From the NCBI RefSeq assembly GCF_034931125.1, contig NZ_JAYGHM010000030.1, positions 29,476 to 93,475 of the forward strand: 64,000 nt of DNA, written 5' to 3'. Both the position numbers and the translations under genes were made by a program. Under the pieces are notes generated by a model, which saw only the letters and a program-made list of their open reading frames with translations, was not told where the DNA came from and did not search any database. The DNA is from Rivularia sp034931125 (GTDB taxonomy: Bacteria; Cyanobacteriota; Cyanobacteriia; Cyanobacteriales; Nostocaceae). Shown in pieces: positions 17,620 through 25,901 of the stretch (position 1 is the first letter of the stretch; each line of letters starts with the position of its first letter).

Positions 17620-18189
17620 TTACTGAGAGGGTACACTGACTGGCGCACCGTTGGGAATGTCTAATTCTACATTCGCTCCGCGATCAAGTACTTCTATATC
17701 CCACTGTCCGCGAATAGTTGTTTCAAATACAACATATCGACCATCCGGGCTGATACTGGGGTTTCTAATCGAGCCGTTGTAAGTCGGGGTAAGGATTTGC
17801 GACTGTCCCACAGCGCGATCATAAAGCCCTACAACTGGTCTGCCACGGTCGTTTGTACTGTAAACTATGTAACGTCCGCTATAGCTGAGGCTGGGACTTT
17901 CAGCGATCGCGTTACGTCGATTTAAACGTGGTGTGGGAATCAACTGCTGCTGTTCTAAGTCATACAATAACAATTGCTGGGTACTGCTACGGTTTGATAC
18001 ATAGGCTAAAAAGCGACCGTTTCCACTCAAAGCTGGCTGTTCTTCGGTATTACGAGTATTCAGCGAGTTAGAGCCAATAGGAGTATCGTTGTAACTACAA
18101 GATACAAGCAAACTAACCAAACTAACCAAACTAATATAAAGACTCCAATGAAATTTGAATTGGAGCCATAAGCGGATAAATTTGTTCAC
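17620..18189 (-). CDS. TolB/WD40-like beta-propeller lipoprotein (first of tandem pair)
   Basis: The 189-residue protein has a hydrophobic signal segment ending in the lipobox LVSLLVSCSYN and PD40 repeats: QPALSGNGRFLAYVSNRSS, ESPSLSYSGRYIVYSTNDRG, NPSISPDGRYVVFETTIRG. The last repeat ends GQWDIEVLD, nearly the same as GQWDILVYD in the downstream paralogue, so the two arose by duplication. It begins 26 bases after the ycf66 stop and is probably read from the same transcript. PD40 proteins commonly bind proteins or peptides in the periplasm; no specific role is known here. Confidence 0.82.
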   Translation of the reverse strand: MNKFIRLWLQFKFHWSLYISLVSLVSLLVSCSYNDTPIGSNSLNTRNTEEQPALSGNGRFLAYVSNRSSTQQLLLYDLEQQQLIPTPRLNRRNAIAESPSLSYSGRYIVYSTNDRGRPVVGLYDRAVGQSQILTPTYNGSIRNPSISPDGRYVVFETTIRGQWDIEVLDRGANVELDIPNGAPVSVPSQ

Positions 18190-18215
18190 CTCACTGTTTT
18201 CCGCTGTTTATCGCT

Positions 18216-19154
18216 CTACACATCGTCCAGATTTATGGGATTATCTTTCTCGTCTTCTAAACGAACAATTGGGTTGTAATCTTCATAATCAGTCGGTATG
18301 ACTTCATCAATCCCACGTTCTCGTCTGGGGTCTGAATCTCTACTAGGACGACGTTTTTTTGAAGTTCTAGGTTGAATATCTTCTTCAATTCTTGGAGAGC
18401 TTGGGGGTCTGTTGCTCCGACGAGATGCTCTTCTTTCTTCAGCAATAGAATTATCCCAGTCATCAGCAGCGGGTCGGGAAGATGAACCCCAATCGCTTTC
18501 TTCAAGTCTGGGAGTGCTGCGATTTGTAGTACGCTTGCTGCTAGAGCTACTATTACTGCGACGACGGGGTGGTTTGTCGTCTTCGATTCTTTCTATATCG
18601 TTGCGACGCTCTGGACGACGGGGAGCTTGGTCTTCGTAGTAGTCGTTGCGGGATGAACGAGTGTCCCGACTTCCTCGAATTTGCGGACGCTCTTTTGGAC
18701 GCTCTTCTTCATAATAGGGGTCGTAAGGTAAAGGCTCTCGCTCGTAATCTTCTACCTCAGCACCATATTTACCGCGATCATCATAATCATAACGGTCACT
18801 GACATCGCGATCGCGATCTACAATTGGAGTGCTGCGTTTGGCTTGGGCTGTAGCAATCCCGCGCAAACGAAGACTCTCATAAGCAAAATAGAAAGTAGTT
18901 ACGACTAAAAGAAATTGACCAAATTGCATGATAGGGTCATATCGCCACCCTTGAAAAATAAGAATAAAACCGCACAATAAGCCGACAGCAGCAAAAAATA
19001 TATCTTGATCGCGTGAAAGTTCCGGACGTATGGTACGCAGAAAATATAGTCCGGCTCCAGCAACAGCTAGAAAAATTCCTAAAATCGTAACTGGGGTAGT
19101 ACCTATATTTACCTGAGCCAGAACGCTGGCTGAGTTCAGCCCAAAAGTTAGCAT
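18216..19154 (-). CDS. ycf66: Ycf66 family protein
   Basis: Residues 14-105 match the Ycf66 family: VNIGTTPVTILGIFLAVAGA, then RPELSRDQDIFFAAVGLLCG and GWRYDPIMQFGQFLL, forming three hydrophobic segments. The remaining 200 residues are a low-complexity, highly charged tail rich in Arg, Asp, Glu and Ser, probably disordered. Ycf66 occurs in cyanobacteria and some algal and lower plant plastids; its function is not established. The gene heads a likely operon with the two propeller lipoproteins downstream, and psbX lies about 400 bases upstream on the same strand. Confidence 0.93.
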   Translation of the reverse strand: MLTFGLNSASVLAQVNIGTTPVTILGIFLAVAGAGLYFLRTIRPELSRDQDIFFAAVGLLCGFILIFQGWRYDPIMQFGQFLLVVTTFYFAYESLRLRGIATAQAKRSTPIVDRDRDVSDRYDYDDRGKYGAEVEDYEREPLPYDPYYEEERPKERPQIRGSRDTRSSRNDYYEDQAPRRPERRNDIERIEDDKPPRRRSNSSSSSKRTTNRSTPRLEESDWGSSSRPAADDWDNSIAEERRASRRSNRPPSSPRIEEDIQPRTSKKRRPSRDSDPRRERGIDEVIPTDYEDYNPIVRLEDEKDNPINLDDV

Positions 19155-19551
19155 TGTTATTTTCCCGATATCAAATCTATGTTAGCTATTCACAACTAAA
19201 ATCTCTACAGCAAACAAACACAAATATAGTAAAGACGCGAATTGTCTGACTCCAAACGGGAGTTATTCAAAATCGCGCCTTTACATTATTACTTAAAGTC
19301 AACAAGACTAGACGTGTCGGTTAAGTATAACTTATCCTCTGCGGGAGGAATAATCATTCGATTTTAGATTTTAGATTTTGGATTTTGGATTGACCCCGTA
19401 TCCGAAGTTAAGGGTAAAGACAAGAATCGAAAATTTATTCTCTACAACCCAAGTCGGTAGCTTGAAACTAGATTTTAGATTTTGTCTTTAATCCGAAATC
19501 CATATGACGCGAAAGCGTTTTCCCGCCGAGTAATATAAATCTAAAATTCTC
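19155..19551. other. intergenic region with gattttagattttgg repeats
   Basis: Around 400 bases between psbX and ycf66 hold several copies of the gattttagattttggatt unit (about 19358-19395 and 19465-19490), a gacgcgaaagcgttttcccgcc fragment, and no frame I would call coding. The same units occur near 40811, 57915 and 58090. Confidence 0.6.
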
Positions 19552-19671
19552 TTATGAACGTTGGATTTTATCTCTTTGGCTAATAAAAATTAATGCCACT
19601 GTTGCGGGAATCACAAAAATCGCCGCACCCCAGGCTAAGCTCCAAAGAAAATTTGCTAAAGAGGGAGTCAT
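19552..19671 (-). CDS. psbX: photosystem II protein PsbX
   Basis: A 39-codon frame encodes MTPSLANFLWSLAWGAAIFV followed by IPATVALIFISQRDKIQRS. This is the single-TM PsbX subunit: the N-terminal TPSLANFL, the hydrophobic helix and the FISQ-DKIQR stromal tail are diagnostic. PsbX sits at the periphery of the PSII core near cytochrome b559 and influences quinone turnover. Length is normal. AAGG lies about ten bases ahead of the ATG. It is followed by ycf66 on the same strand after a repeat-filled gap, and the divergent yggT gene starts 303 bases upstream; I see no gene in that 303-base gap. Confidence 0.95.
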   Translation of the reverse strand: MTPSLANFLWSLAWGAAIFVIPATVALIFISQRDKIQRS

Positions 19672-19974
19672 AATTACAACCTTTTTTTTACATTCTTCTT
19701 TAATTCTAATACCACGAAATGAATTGTATTAACGTGAGTGGGATGAGAAGTTGGGTTTTTATCAAATTTGTAACCGTATTACAGATACTCGCATCTAAAA
19801 ACCCGACTTCTGAAGCTGTGAGAGCGGTTTAAAGGTCGTTTTTGAGCATCGATCTCACGTTGTACTAAGTCTTAATCGTTGAATCCGGCAGCTAGAAGAC
19901 AGTATGGTTGGTTAAGTTACCGATAAAATAATTATAGATGCTTATGCATTTCTTTAAATCTTGCTCGATAAATC

Positions 19975-20268
19975 ATGAATACCCTTGATGCTAGCAATTT
20001 GATTCTCAGTCTTGTATTGGGGCTGATGACCTTTTTGTTTATTTTCCGAATTATTTTAACTTGGTATCCCCAAGCGGAACTGAATCGCTTTCCTTTTAAT
20101 GTCATAGTGAAACCTACCGAACCATTTTTAATCGTGCTGCGAAAACTAGTACCACCCATTGGAGGTGTAGATATTACACCGATTATTTGGGTAGGAATAT
20201 TCAGTTTGGCACGGGAAATTTTGTTAGGTCAGCAAGGATTGCTGACCATGCTTGCTCATACCAGCTAG
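19975..20268 (+). CDS. YggT/Ycf19 family membrane protein
   Basis: The 97-residue protein has two transmembrane helices: ILSLVLGLMTFLFIFRIILTW and the segment following DITPIIWVGIFSLAREILL, separated by the loop YPQAELNRFPFNVIVKPTEP. The FRIILTWYP and KPTEPFL blocks are the YggT (Ycf19) signature. In cyanobacteria and plastids members of this family affect membrane organisation, including nucleoid or thylakoid arrangement and PSI or cytochrome b6 assembly depending on the paralogue. It is divergent from psbX. Confidence 0.92.
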   Translation: MNTLDASNLILSLVLGLMTFLFIFRIILTWYPQAELNRFPFNVIVKPTEPFLIVLRKLVPPIGGVDITPIIWVGIFSLAREILLGQQGLLTMLAHTS

Positions 20269-20304
20269 TACTTCACCACATTAAGAAAGCGGGGTAAAAC
20301 ATTC

Positions 20305-20360
20305 GTAGTGCGACCATCTTGGTCGCTCGTTACAATTGGTGAGCGAGACGCTCGCACTAC
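20305..20360. repeat. palindromic dispersed repeat (gtagtgcg ... cgcactac)
   Basis: Outer arms GTAGTGCG and CGCACTAC enclose two smaller hairpins (gcgaccatcttggtcgc and gcgagacgctcgc). Related copies are at 35341-35426 and, cut by a gap, at 55805-55833. Confidence 0.65.
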
Positions 20361-20620
20361 GCTAACTCCTCATAACTTATGTGGTGGAGTACTAGTCGAT
20401 TGCATTAAATTTCACTGGTTTTCAATTGATTTACGTAAAAAATCTACGAAGGTTGAGGCAATAAAAGATGACAAAATGCTAGGAGGGATGGCAAATCAAC
20501 TAGCACAAGTATCATCTGCGATCGTAGCTGTTTCCTACGGAATTACAAACTACCAATTTGCCTGTTGGTACAATAATAAATATATAATCCGGCGAATATA
20601 ATTTCGCTACTATACAAACT

Positions 20621-20700
20621 AAGTCCACTTGCGTGGACTTCATGAAATAACCCACGCAGGTGGGTTTCGCTTGTGTAGCCGCGATTTATAATCGCCAGGT
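20621..20700. repeat. dispersed repeat with ccacgcaggtggg core
   Basis: Contains agtccacttgcgtggact and cccacgcaggtgggtttcg followed by tgtgtagccgcg. The same family is seen at 29200-29248, 31531-31581, 37767-37820, 38041-38085 and 54643-54728, always between genes. Confidence 0.65.
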
Positions 20701-20788
20701 TTGAATAAAATTTAACTTTTAATATGAATTTAGAATCTACGTATTTTCTTACATTTAAATTAAGTATCAGATTGCTATATAGATAATC

Positions 20789-21120
20789 AGGACTTACGTT
20801 AGCGGAGCGTGACGCGGTAGCGTCATTATTGTCACAAATGGTTGATGGTACGTGACGCTATAAACCTTATTACTACGTTCAAATTTTCTCATAGCGTCAC
20901 ACACTAGGGTGTTGACTTTGTGGTTTTTTTTGGGCTAAAAGTTCATATAGTTTTTGTGTTGGCTTTTGACGGTCGGCAGAGCCGACTGTCATGGGTTCCC
21001 AGCCTCCGGCTGGGAACCAGTTAAACCAGTTAATGCATGAGCCAAAAACGGGTAAATTCTATCAAAGTCAACATCCTAGTCACACACCCTACAAAAAAAT
21101 GTGCCTTTTTGCTAAGTCCT
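20789..21120. mobile_element. MITE-like element with AGGACTTA ends
   Basis: AGGACTTA at 20789 and TAAGTCCT at 21113-21120 are inverted ends about 330 bases apart. Inside are gtgacgc/gcgtcac pairs and the hairpins ggtcggcagagccgac and gttcccagcctccggctggg, and no transposase frame. A second element with nearly the same ends is at 53003-53180. Non-autonomous mobility is inferred from the ends only. Confidence 0.5.
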
Positions 21121-21210
21121 AATAATAAATATAAGTTTTTGAGATAATATCACGTTATAGCCAAATCGGTCGGGTTTAAATTAGCTATTTTTTGCAAAAA
21201 AAATTTAATT

Positions 21211-21612
21211 ATGAATTTTACAACCCAACGTCAATTGACAGTTGCATTAGAAAATTATCCCGGTCGTCTAGCTACTGTTAGCAGTATTATTTCTCAACAA
21301 GATATTAATATTATGGCAATTAGTCTTGTTGACAATATTGAGCAAGGTGTGATTCGTTTGGTAAGTAGCGAACCCGCTATCTGCAAAAGTCTTTTGGTAA
21401 AAGAAGGATTGTACGTAATTGAGGCAGAAGTCTTAGCGATTGAACTTACCGATAGTCCGGGAGAATTAGCTCGACTAACTCAGGCTTTAGGCAGCGCCCA
21501 AATTAATATTGAATATACTTACGGTAGCACCGTTCGCCCTGATGACAAAATGCGTTTAATATTGAAAGTTTCCGATTTGAAAAAGGCTTGTCAAATCCTC
21601 ACAGAATTGTAA
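21211..21612 (+). CDS. tandem ACT-domain protein
   Basis: The 133-residue protein consists of two ACT-like ligand-binding units: QLTVALENYPGRLATVSSII with DINIMAISLVDN (residues 7-65) and ALAIELTDSPGELARLTQAL with QINIEYTYGS (73-130). The N/DxPGxLA turn that binds small ligands, usually amino acids, is kept in both. There is no attached enzyme domain, so it should act as a sensor or regulatory subunit. It begins a run of three same-strand genes with only 13 and 24 bases between them. Confidence 0.88.
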   Translation: MNFTTQRQLTVALENYPGRLATVSSIISQQDINIMAISLVDNIEQGVIRLVSSEPAICKSLLVKEGLYVIEAEVLAIELTDSPGELARLTQALGSAQINIEYTYGSTVRPDDKMRLILKVSDLKKACQILTEL

Positions 21613-21625
21613 GGAGAAATAATTT

Positions 21626-22786
21626 GTGGCTTGCTTAAATAAGGGGAATATTGGCATTTTGCCAGCTGGAGCGCTGGGAGTTGCTTTTTTTTATCATTTG
21701 AGTAACAAATTAAAGCAATTAGATGGTGTCTACTTGTTGGAAAGACGGGGTTCTAAAAGTGCCAAAGCTTTACGCAAGGATGGCAAAATAAATATTGACA
21801 CCTCAGAAGGAATCAAGTCTTTATCTACAGAAGAGATTCTCAAACCGGATTTAATTAAAAGCGCTCAGTCTGGTTTTTTGCCAGAAGTGGTTCTCATCTG
21901 TCCCAATCCCGACCAACTTTTAGATACGATTACAACCATTGTAGAATTGCTAGTTCTTGTGTACGAGCAAGGACAGATATCTTCACCAAATGAATCTTTC
22001 CCGTTGTTTATCCTTGCTTCAAACGGCATCTATTTTCAAAGATTTCGACAAATATTTATTGAAAAAATCGAAGAAGCAACGCTGTTTGCCCGTTTACCTG
22101 ACTTATGGCCGGATATAATACCCCAGATTGTCTGCCGACTGCTGCGTGGTGTCACGATTCAAACCGGATTGCGGATCGGAAGTGGAGCTAAAACAATTTA
22201 TCGTCCAGGACCTAAAGGAAGAACTCAAATTGCTGGAGGAAATGCTGAGACAAGATCGCGTTGTATTAATATTTTGACAGAACGAGGAGCTTGGTTTGAA
22301 GAAGCTGCAAATATTTCGGCGACTCGCGTGGAATTTGATAAAGCGCTGGTGAATCTTATGGTTAATTTACTCGGACAGTTATTAGCGATTGATTCCCAAG
22401 GGCATTTTCAACTTTTAACAGTTGGAGAAATTCTCAATTCTGCTTATCAATCTCGGATTCGTGAATTAGTCGATCAAGTATTTAGGGTAGGACAAATGGT
22501 CAAAGTTTACGATTTACAAGAAGATATAGAAGTCATTTTTGACGGAGCTATAAAAAGCGCTCAAAAACACTCAACTCACGTTCCTTCCAGTCTGCAATGG
22601 GTAGATATGAATTTGCATCATGGTACTTTGCAACCTCAAATGAGTCCCACAGAGTCTTGGTTAATAGAACCTTTGATTCGTTATGCTAAAGCATCTGGTT
22701 TGGAAGATGCTGCAAGTTATTTTCAGGAACTCAAAGATGAATTAGTTAATAAGTTAACTTTGGCAAGTAATCTAAATAAAAAGTAA
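21626..22786 (+). CDS. ketopantoate-reductase-like (ApbA/PanE-type) oxidoreductase
   Basis: The protein (386 residues) starts at GTG 21626 behind AAGGAGAAAT. The N-terminus GNIGILPAGALGVAFFYHLS is a Rossmann dinucleotide-binding loop, and VYLLERRGSKSAK places basic residues where NADP(H) would be recognised. The region KALVNLMVNLLGQLL resembles the C-terminal helix (K-x-x-x-N) of ApbA/PanE enzymes, where Lys and Asn act in catalysis. It is longer than ordinary PanE (about 300). A 2-keto-acid reduction is plausible, but ketopantoate itself is not shown. Very close spacing to the ACT gene and the KASIII-like gene suggests one pathway. Confidence 0.78.
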   Translation: MACLNKGNIGILPAGALGVAFFYHLSNKLKQLDGVYLLERRGSKSAKALRKDGKINIDTSEGIKSLSTEEILKPDLIKSAQSGFLPEVVLICPNPDQLLDTITTIVELLVLVYEQGQISSPNESFPLFILASNGIYFQRFRQIFIEKIEEATLFARLPDLWPDIIPQIVCRLLRGVTIQTGLRIGSGAKTIYRPGPKGRTQIAGGNAETRSRCINILTERGAWFEEAANISATRVEFDKALVNLMVNLLGQLLAIDSQGHFQLLTVGEILNSAYQSRIRELVDQVFRVGQMVKVYDLQEDIEVIFDGAIKSAQKHSTHVPSSLQWVDMNLHHGTLQPQMSPTESWLIEPLIRYAKASGLEDAASYFQELKDELVNKLTLASNLNKK

Positions 22787-22810
22787 ATTTCAAAGTAAAT
22801 TTTAACTTAT

Positions 22811-23830
22811 ATGAAAACAAAAACAGTTGGTATCGCATCTGTTGGTTATTATCTGCCTTCAGGAGTGTTAACTTCTGAGGAAATGGCAAAACTCAGCAAT
22901 TTACCAGAGATGGTTTTTACTGAAAAAATTGGCATAAACAACAAACCAATTGCTGCAAAAGATGAGCATCCTAGCGATATGGGGATTAAAGCAGCATTAA
23001 AAGCCATAGATCGGGCAGAAATTACAGCAAAAGAAATTGATTTGATTGCTTATTGTGGTGCGGGGGATTATGATTACAGATTTTGGTCCCCTGCTGCCAA
23101 AATTCAAGATGAAATTGGCGCAGAAAACGCTTTTGCTTTTGAAGTCAGAAATTTTTGTAATAGCGGTAACTTGGGTATACATCTATGTCGGAATATGTTG
23201 CTGGCAGATGATGAGTTAACTTATGCATTAATTATTTGCAGCGATAAACTATCCGTGCTGCTTGATTATACAGATTTAGATTGTTTATCAACATTTATTT
23301 TTGCAGATGGTTCGGCAGCAGCAATTTTGAAAAAAGGAGAACCTAGCAACCAAATTCTTTCTTATCACGCGATGACTAACGGGAAGATGGCTGATTATCT
23401 CAAAGTGCCTTTGGCAGGAACAAAGTTTCCCATCGATAACACAGAAATAGATCGAAAATTAAGTTATTTAAAAGTTGCTAATCCGAAGGAATTAGAAGGT
23501 ACATTATCAGAACTTTATTTAGAAAACTATCAGAAGGTTATTCATAGTTCGTTACGTAAAAGCGCTTATTCTATTGAGAATGTAGATTTTTTATTTACCA
23601 ATCAAGTCAAAAAAAGCTTATCAATAAAGATTCTTGAATCATTAGGATTAAGCAACGAGCAGACATTCATTTCTTTACCTGAACATGGTCATTTAGGTGC
23701 CGTAGATACTATTTTTTGTTTGACTAAAACCTTAGAATCAAATAAAATTAAACCAGGAAATTTAGTAGTTTTAGCTAGTAGCGCCGCTGGATTCTCTTGG
23801 GCAGCATTAACTGTAAAATATAGCGATTAG
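22811..23830 (+). CDS. 3-oxoacyl-ACP synthase III (KASIII)-like enzyme
   Basis: The 339-residue protein is a thiolase-fold KASIII relative: KTVGIASVGYYLPSGVLT at the start, nucleophile Cys116 in EVRNFCNSGNLG, and FADGSAAAIL. The usual His of the PHQAN block is Asn264 (LFTNQVKKS), while the usual GN block reads HGHLGAVD with His294, so the catalytic His and Asn appear exchanged. I recall other KASIII-like enzymes with an NQ/GH arrangement that condense unusual acyl groups. It is therefore unlikely to be the housekeeping FabH. It is the third gene of the ACT/reductase operon. A 77-base copy of its start region recurs at 25331-25407. Confidence 0.85.
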   Translation: MKTKTVGIASVGYYLPSGVLTSEEMAKLSNLPEMVFTEKIGINNKPIAAKDEHPSDMGIKAALKAIDRAEITAKEIDLIAYCGAGDYDYRFWSPAAKIQDEIGAENAFAFEVRNFCNSGNLGIHLCRNMLLADDELTYALIICSDKLSVLLDYTDLDCLSTFIFADGSAAAILKKGEPSNQILSYHAMTNGKMADYLKVPLAGTKFPIDNTEIDRKLSYLKVANPKELEGTLSELYLENYQKVIHSSLRKSAYSIENVDFLFTNQVKKSLSIKILESLGLSNEQTFISLPEHGHLGAVDTIFCLTKTLESNKIKPGNLVVLASSAAGFSWAALTVKYSD

Positions 23831-23945
23831 CTTGGGTTAAATGCACAAATATTAATGGTTTTTAACTAAAAATTAATCCAAGCATCCTAACCCAATATTT
23901 AATTATCGATATGAAGCAATATCCTAATTTACCCACAATACGGAT

Positions 23946-24013
23946 GTTGGGTTAGACACGATAAAATAGATTTTTGTCGCTTTCTTAAAATTGGTTTTCG
24001 TGTCTAACCCAAC
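23946..24013. repeat. palindromic element GTTGGGTTAGACACGA
   Basis: GTTGGGTTAGACACGA (23946-23961) and its exact complement TCGTGTCTAACCCAAC (23998-24013) flank 36 bases. Copies are at 25767-25834 (interior nearly identical) and 54392-54460 (interior different). Probably a non-autonomous mobile hairpin. Confidence 0.7.
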
Positions 24014-24044
24014 CTACAAACTACAAACTAACATTGATAATTGA

Positions 24045-24557
24045 TTAAAATTGTTTATCAAAGTATTCACGCCAGTAAATTATCTTCCCATCTTTAATTT
24101 CAAAAATTATTGCATCATCAATCTGGGATTTCTTCCCAGTTTTTTTATTTGTATCGCTCCAAGTCCATTCAATTGCTCCTTCTTTTTCACTTGTAATAAT
24201 TCGCGTTATTTTTATTTTTGTATCTGTAAATTCCTTAAAATAACCTTCCGCAGCTTTTTTAATATCTTCCCTGCCTTTTAAAGAAGTACCAGGAGCAATA
24301 AATACACCATTTTCTGCAAAGTCGGCGATAATTGCTTGAGAATTTGCAGTTTCCCAAGCTTGAGCCTGTCTTTGTAAAAGCTCTTGAATGTCTAGATTCA
24401 AATCTTTCGATGAAGAGATATTAGTTGTTGAATTTTTGGCTACTTTATTATCTTCAAGTATATTAGATGAGCAGCTAAAGATGTAAATAATAATAGCGAT
24501 TAAAGTTACTATTTGTGAATTATTTAATAATCTATTTTTATTCAAGTTTGAATCCAA
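24045..24557 (-). CDS. NTF2/SnoaL-like lipoprotein
   Basis: A hydrophobic stretch ending in a lipobox (IIIYIFSCSS, about residues 21-30) is followed by a Ser/Asn-rich spacer and a C-terminal NTF2-like domain: LLQRQAQAWETANSQAIIAD, FAENGVFIAPGTSLKGREDI, then strands ending DGKIIYWREYFD. This fold covers DUF4440/SnoaL-type proteins that bind small ligands or act as ketosteroid-isomerase-like enzymes. The start is TTG; there is no ATG before the lipobox, and a second in-frame TTG lies four codons later. Likely lipid-anchored and facing the periplasm. Function unknown. Confidence 0.78.
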   Translation of the reverse strand: MDSNLNKNRLLNNSQIVTLIAIIIYIFSCSSNILEDNKVAKNSTTNISSSKDLNLDIQELLQRQAQAWETANSQAIIADFAENGVFIAPGTSLKGREDIKKAAEGYFKEFTDTKIKITRIITSEKEGAIEWTWSDTNKKTGKKSQIDDAIIFEIKDGKIIYWREYFDKQF

Positions 24558-24604
24558 GTTTTCGGAGAGAAGGGGCAGCTATTTTTTGAAGTGGAAATAA
24601 TTCG

Positions 24605-25273
24605 TCAAGCAAGTAAATATTCCTGAATAAATTCAACCATACCCTCACCTTCATCTGAAGTTGCTATCCAATCAGCTTTCGCTTTTACGGTATCTTCAGC
24701 GTTTCCCACCGCGACTTTAAACCCACAAAAATCCAAAAAATCTAAATCGTTTTCTGCATCACCAACACCAATAACTTGATTTTTTGTAATATCAAAATGT
24801 AATAATGCTTTTTCAAGTCCCTTTGCTTTATTTATCCCCAAAGGTAAAATTAAACCATAATCTTTATGACAAATTATATGTATAGGAAATTTAAATTCGT
24901 CAATTAAATCGTTAACTTTTTTTACAAACCTACGGCGAACTGTTGCCATAATTGTATTTTGATAAAATGGTATTCTATGGTGCATTAATTGTGCAATAAA
25001 TTCTATCGGTGGATTGCTAGCTAAAGGCTCTATTTTGTCTTGAGATGGAAAATATAAGATTGCTCCATTTTCTGCAACTATTAAATCAAATAATTTAATT
25101 TGGGGACATATACGTAATAAATCATCAAATCCCCTTCCCGTCACAATAGCAATTAAAAAACCATTATTTTTCGCTTGCAATAAGGCTTTTGCAACATTAT
25201 CTGTAATTTTACCCCTCGTTGCGATCGTCCCATCATAATCAGTTGCTAACATTTTAAATGGGGAATTTATCAT
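24605..25273 (-). CDS. HAD-superfamily (Cof-type, IIB) phosphatase
   Basis: The 222-residue enzyme has all HAD motifs: motif 1 ATDYDGTI (nucleophile Asp12, general acid Asp14), motif 2 IVTGRG, motif 3 Lys in GINKAKGLEKAL, and motif 4 GVGDAENDLDFL. The cap between residues about 80 and 150 is of the C2B type seen in Cof/sugar-phosphate and sucrose-phosphate phosphatases. The substrate is probably a small phosphorylated metabolite. It lies just upstream of the NTF2-like lipoprotein on the same strand, with 47 bases between. Confidence 0.9.
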   Translation of the reverse strand: MINSPFKMLATDYDGTIATRGKITDNVAKALLQAKNNGFLIAIVTGRGFDDLLRICPQIKLFDLIVAENGAILYFPSQDKIEPLASNPPIEFIAQLMHHRIPFYQNTIMATVRRRFVKKVNDLIDEFKFPIHIICHKDYGLILPLGINKAKGLEKALLHFDITKNQVIGVGDAENDLDFLDFCGFKVAVGNAEDTVKAKADWIATSDEGEGMVEFIQEYLLA

Positions 25274-25330
25274 TGGTTAATTCATCTCTTGCAACGCTCA
25301 AAATATAACACAAAAGCTCATCCTACAGAC

Positions 25331-25407
25331 CTTTGGCAAGTAATCTAAATAAAAAGTAAATTTTAAAGTAAATTTCAACTTATATAAAAACAGAAACAGT
25401 TGGTATC
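25331..25407 (+). pseudogene. duplicate of the KASIII gene start region with lost ATG, running into gap
   Basis: These 77 bases match 22758-22834 without indels and with four substitutions. They repeat the 3' end of the reductase gene, the spacer and the first codons of the KASIII gene. The ATG of the original (22811) is ATA here, so the copy could not start at that codon. The sequence then enters the N run. See finding on the duplication. Confidence 0.65.
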
Positions 25408-25765
25408 NNNNNNNNNNNNNNNNNNNNNNNNNNNNNNNNNNNNNNNNNNNNNNNNNNNNNNNNNNNNNNNNNNNNNNNNNNNNNNNNNNNNNNNNNNNNN
25501 NNNNNNNNNNNNNNNNNNNNNNNNNNNNNNNNNNNNNNNNNNNNNNNNNNNNNNNNNNNNNNNNNNNNNNNNNNNNNNNNNNNNNNNNNNNNNNNNNNNN
25601 NNNNNNNNNNNNNNNNNNNNNNNNNNNNNNNNNNNNNNNNNNNNNNNNNNNNNNNNNNNNNNNNNNNNNNNNNNNNNNNNNNNNNNNNNNNNNNNNNNNN
25701 NNNNNNNNNNNNNNNNNNNNNNNNNNNNNNNNNNNNNNNNNNNNNNNNNNNNNNNNNNNNNNNNN
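25408..25765. other. assembly gap (358 N)
   Basis: Unknown bases. Both flanks resemble sequence that surrounds the KASIII gene at 22.8-24.0 kb, so a second, perhaps truncated, copy may lie inside; the N count may not be the true size. Confidence 0.95.
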
Positions 25766-25766
25766 A

Positions 25767-25834
25767 TTGGGTTACGACACGATAAAATAGATTTTCGTCG
25801 CTTTCTTAAAATTGGTTTTCGTGTCTAACCCAAC
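25767..25834. repeat. second copy of the TTGGGTTAGACACGA palindrome
   Basis: Aligns with 23947-24013 with one inserted base in the left arm and one T-to-C change. It immediately follows the gap. Confidence 0.7.
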
Positions 25835-25901
25835 CTACAAACTTCCCTTTCCGAACTCACGGAGAGGGATTGACGGTAAGGTTTTCTTAATTTGACGAAA
25901 A

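Noticed and set aside
20308..20601. 97-residue plus-strand frame after the yggT gene
   Set aside because: Its first part lies in the palindromic gtagtgcg repeat and the rest has no protein-like pattern or ribosome site.
22811..23830. Calling the KASIII-like gene fabH
   Set aside because: Catalytic His and Asn positions are exchanged and the operon context is not fatty-acid synthesis.
25400..25828. 142-residue frame across the first N gap
   Set aside because: Mostly unknown bases; the visible end is the palindromic repeat.
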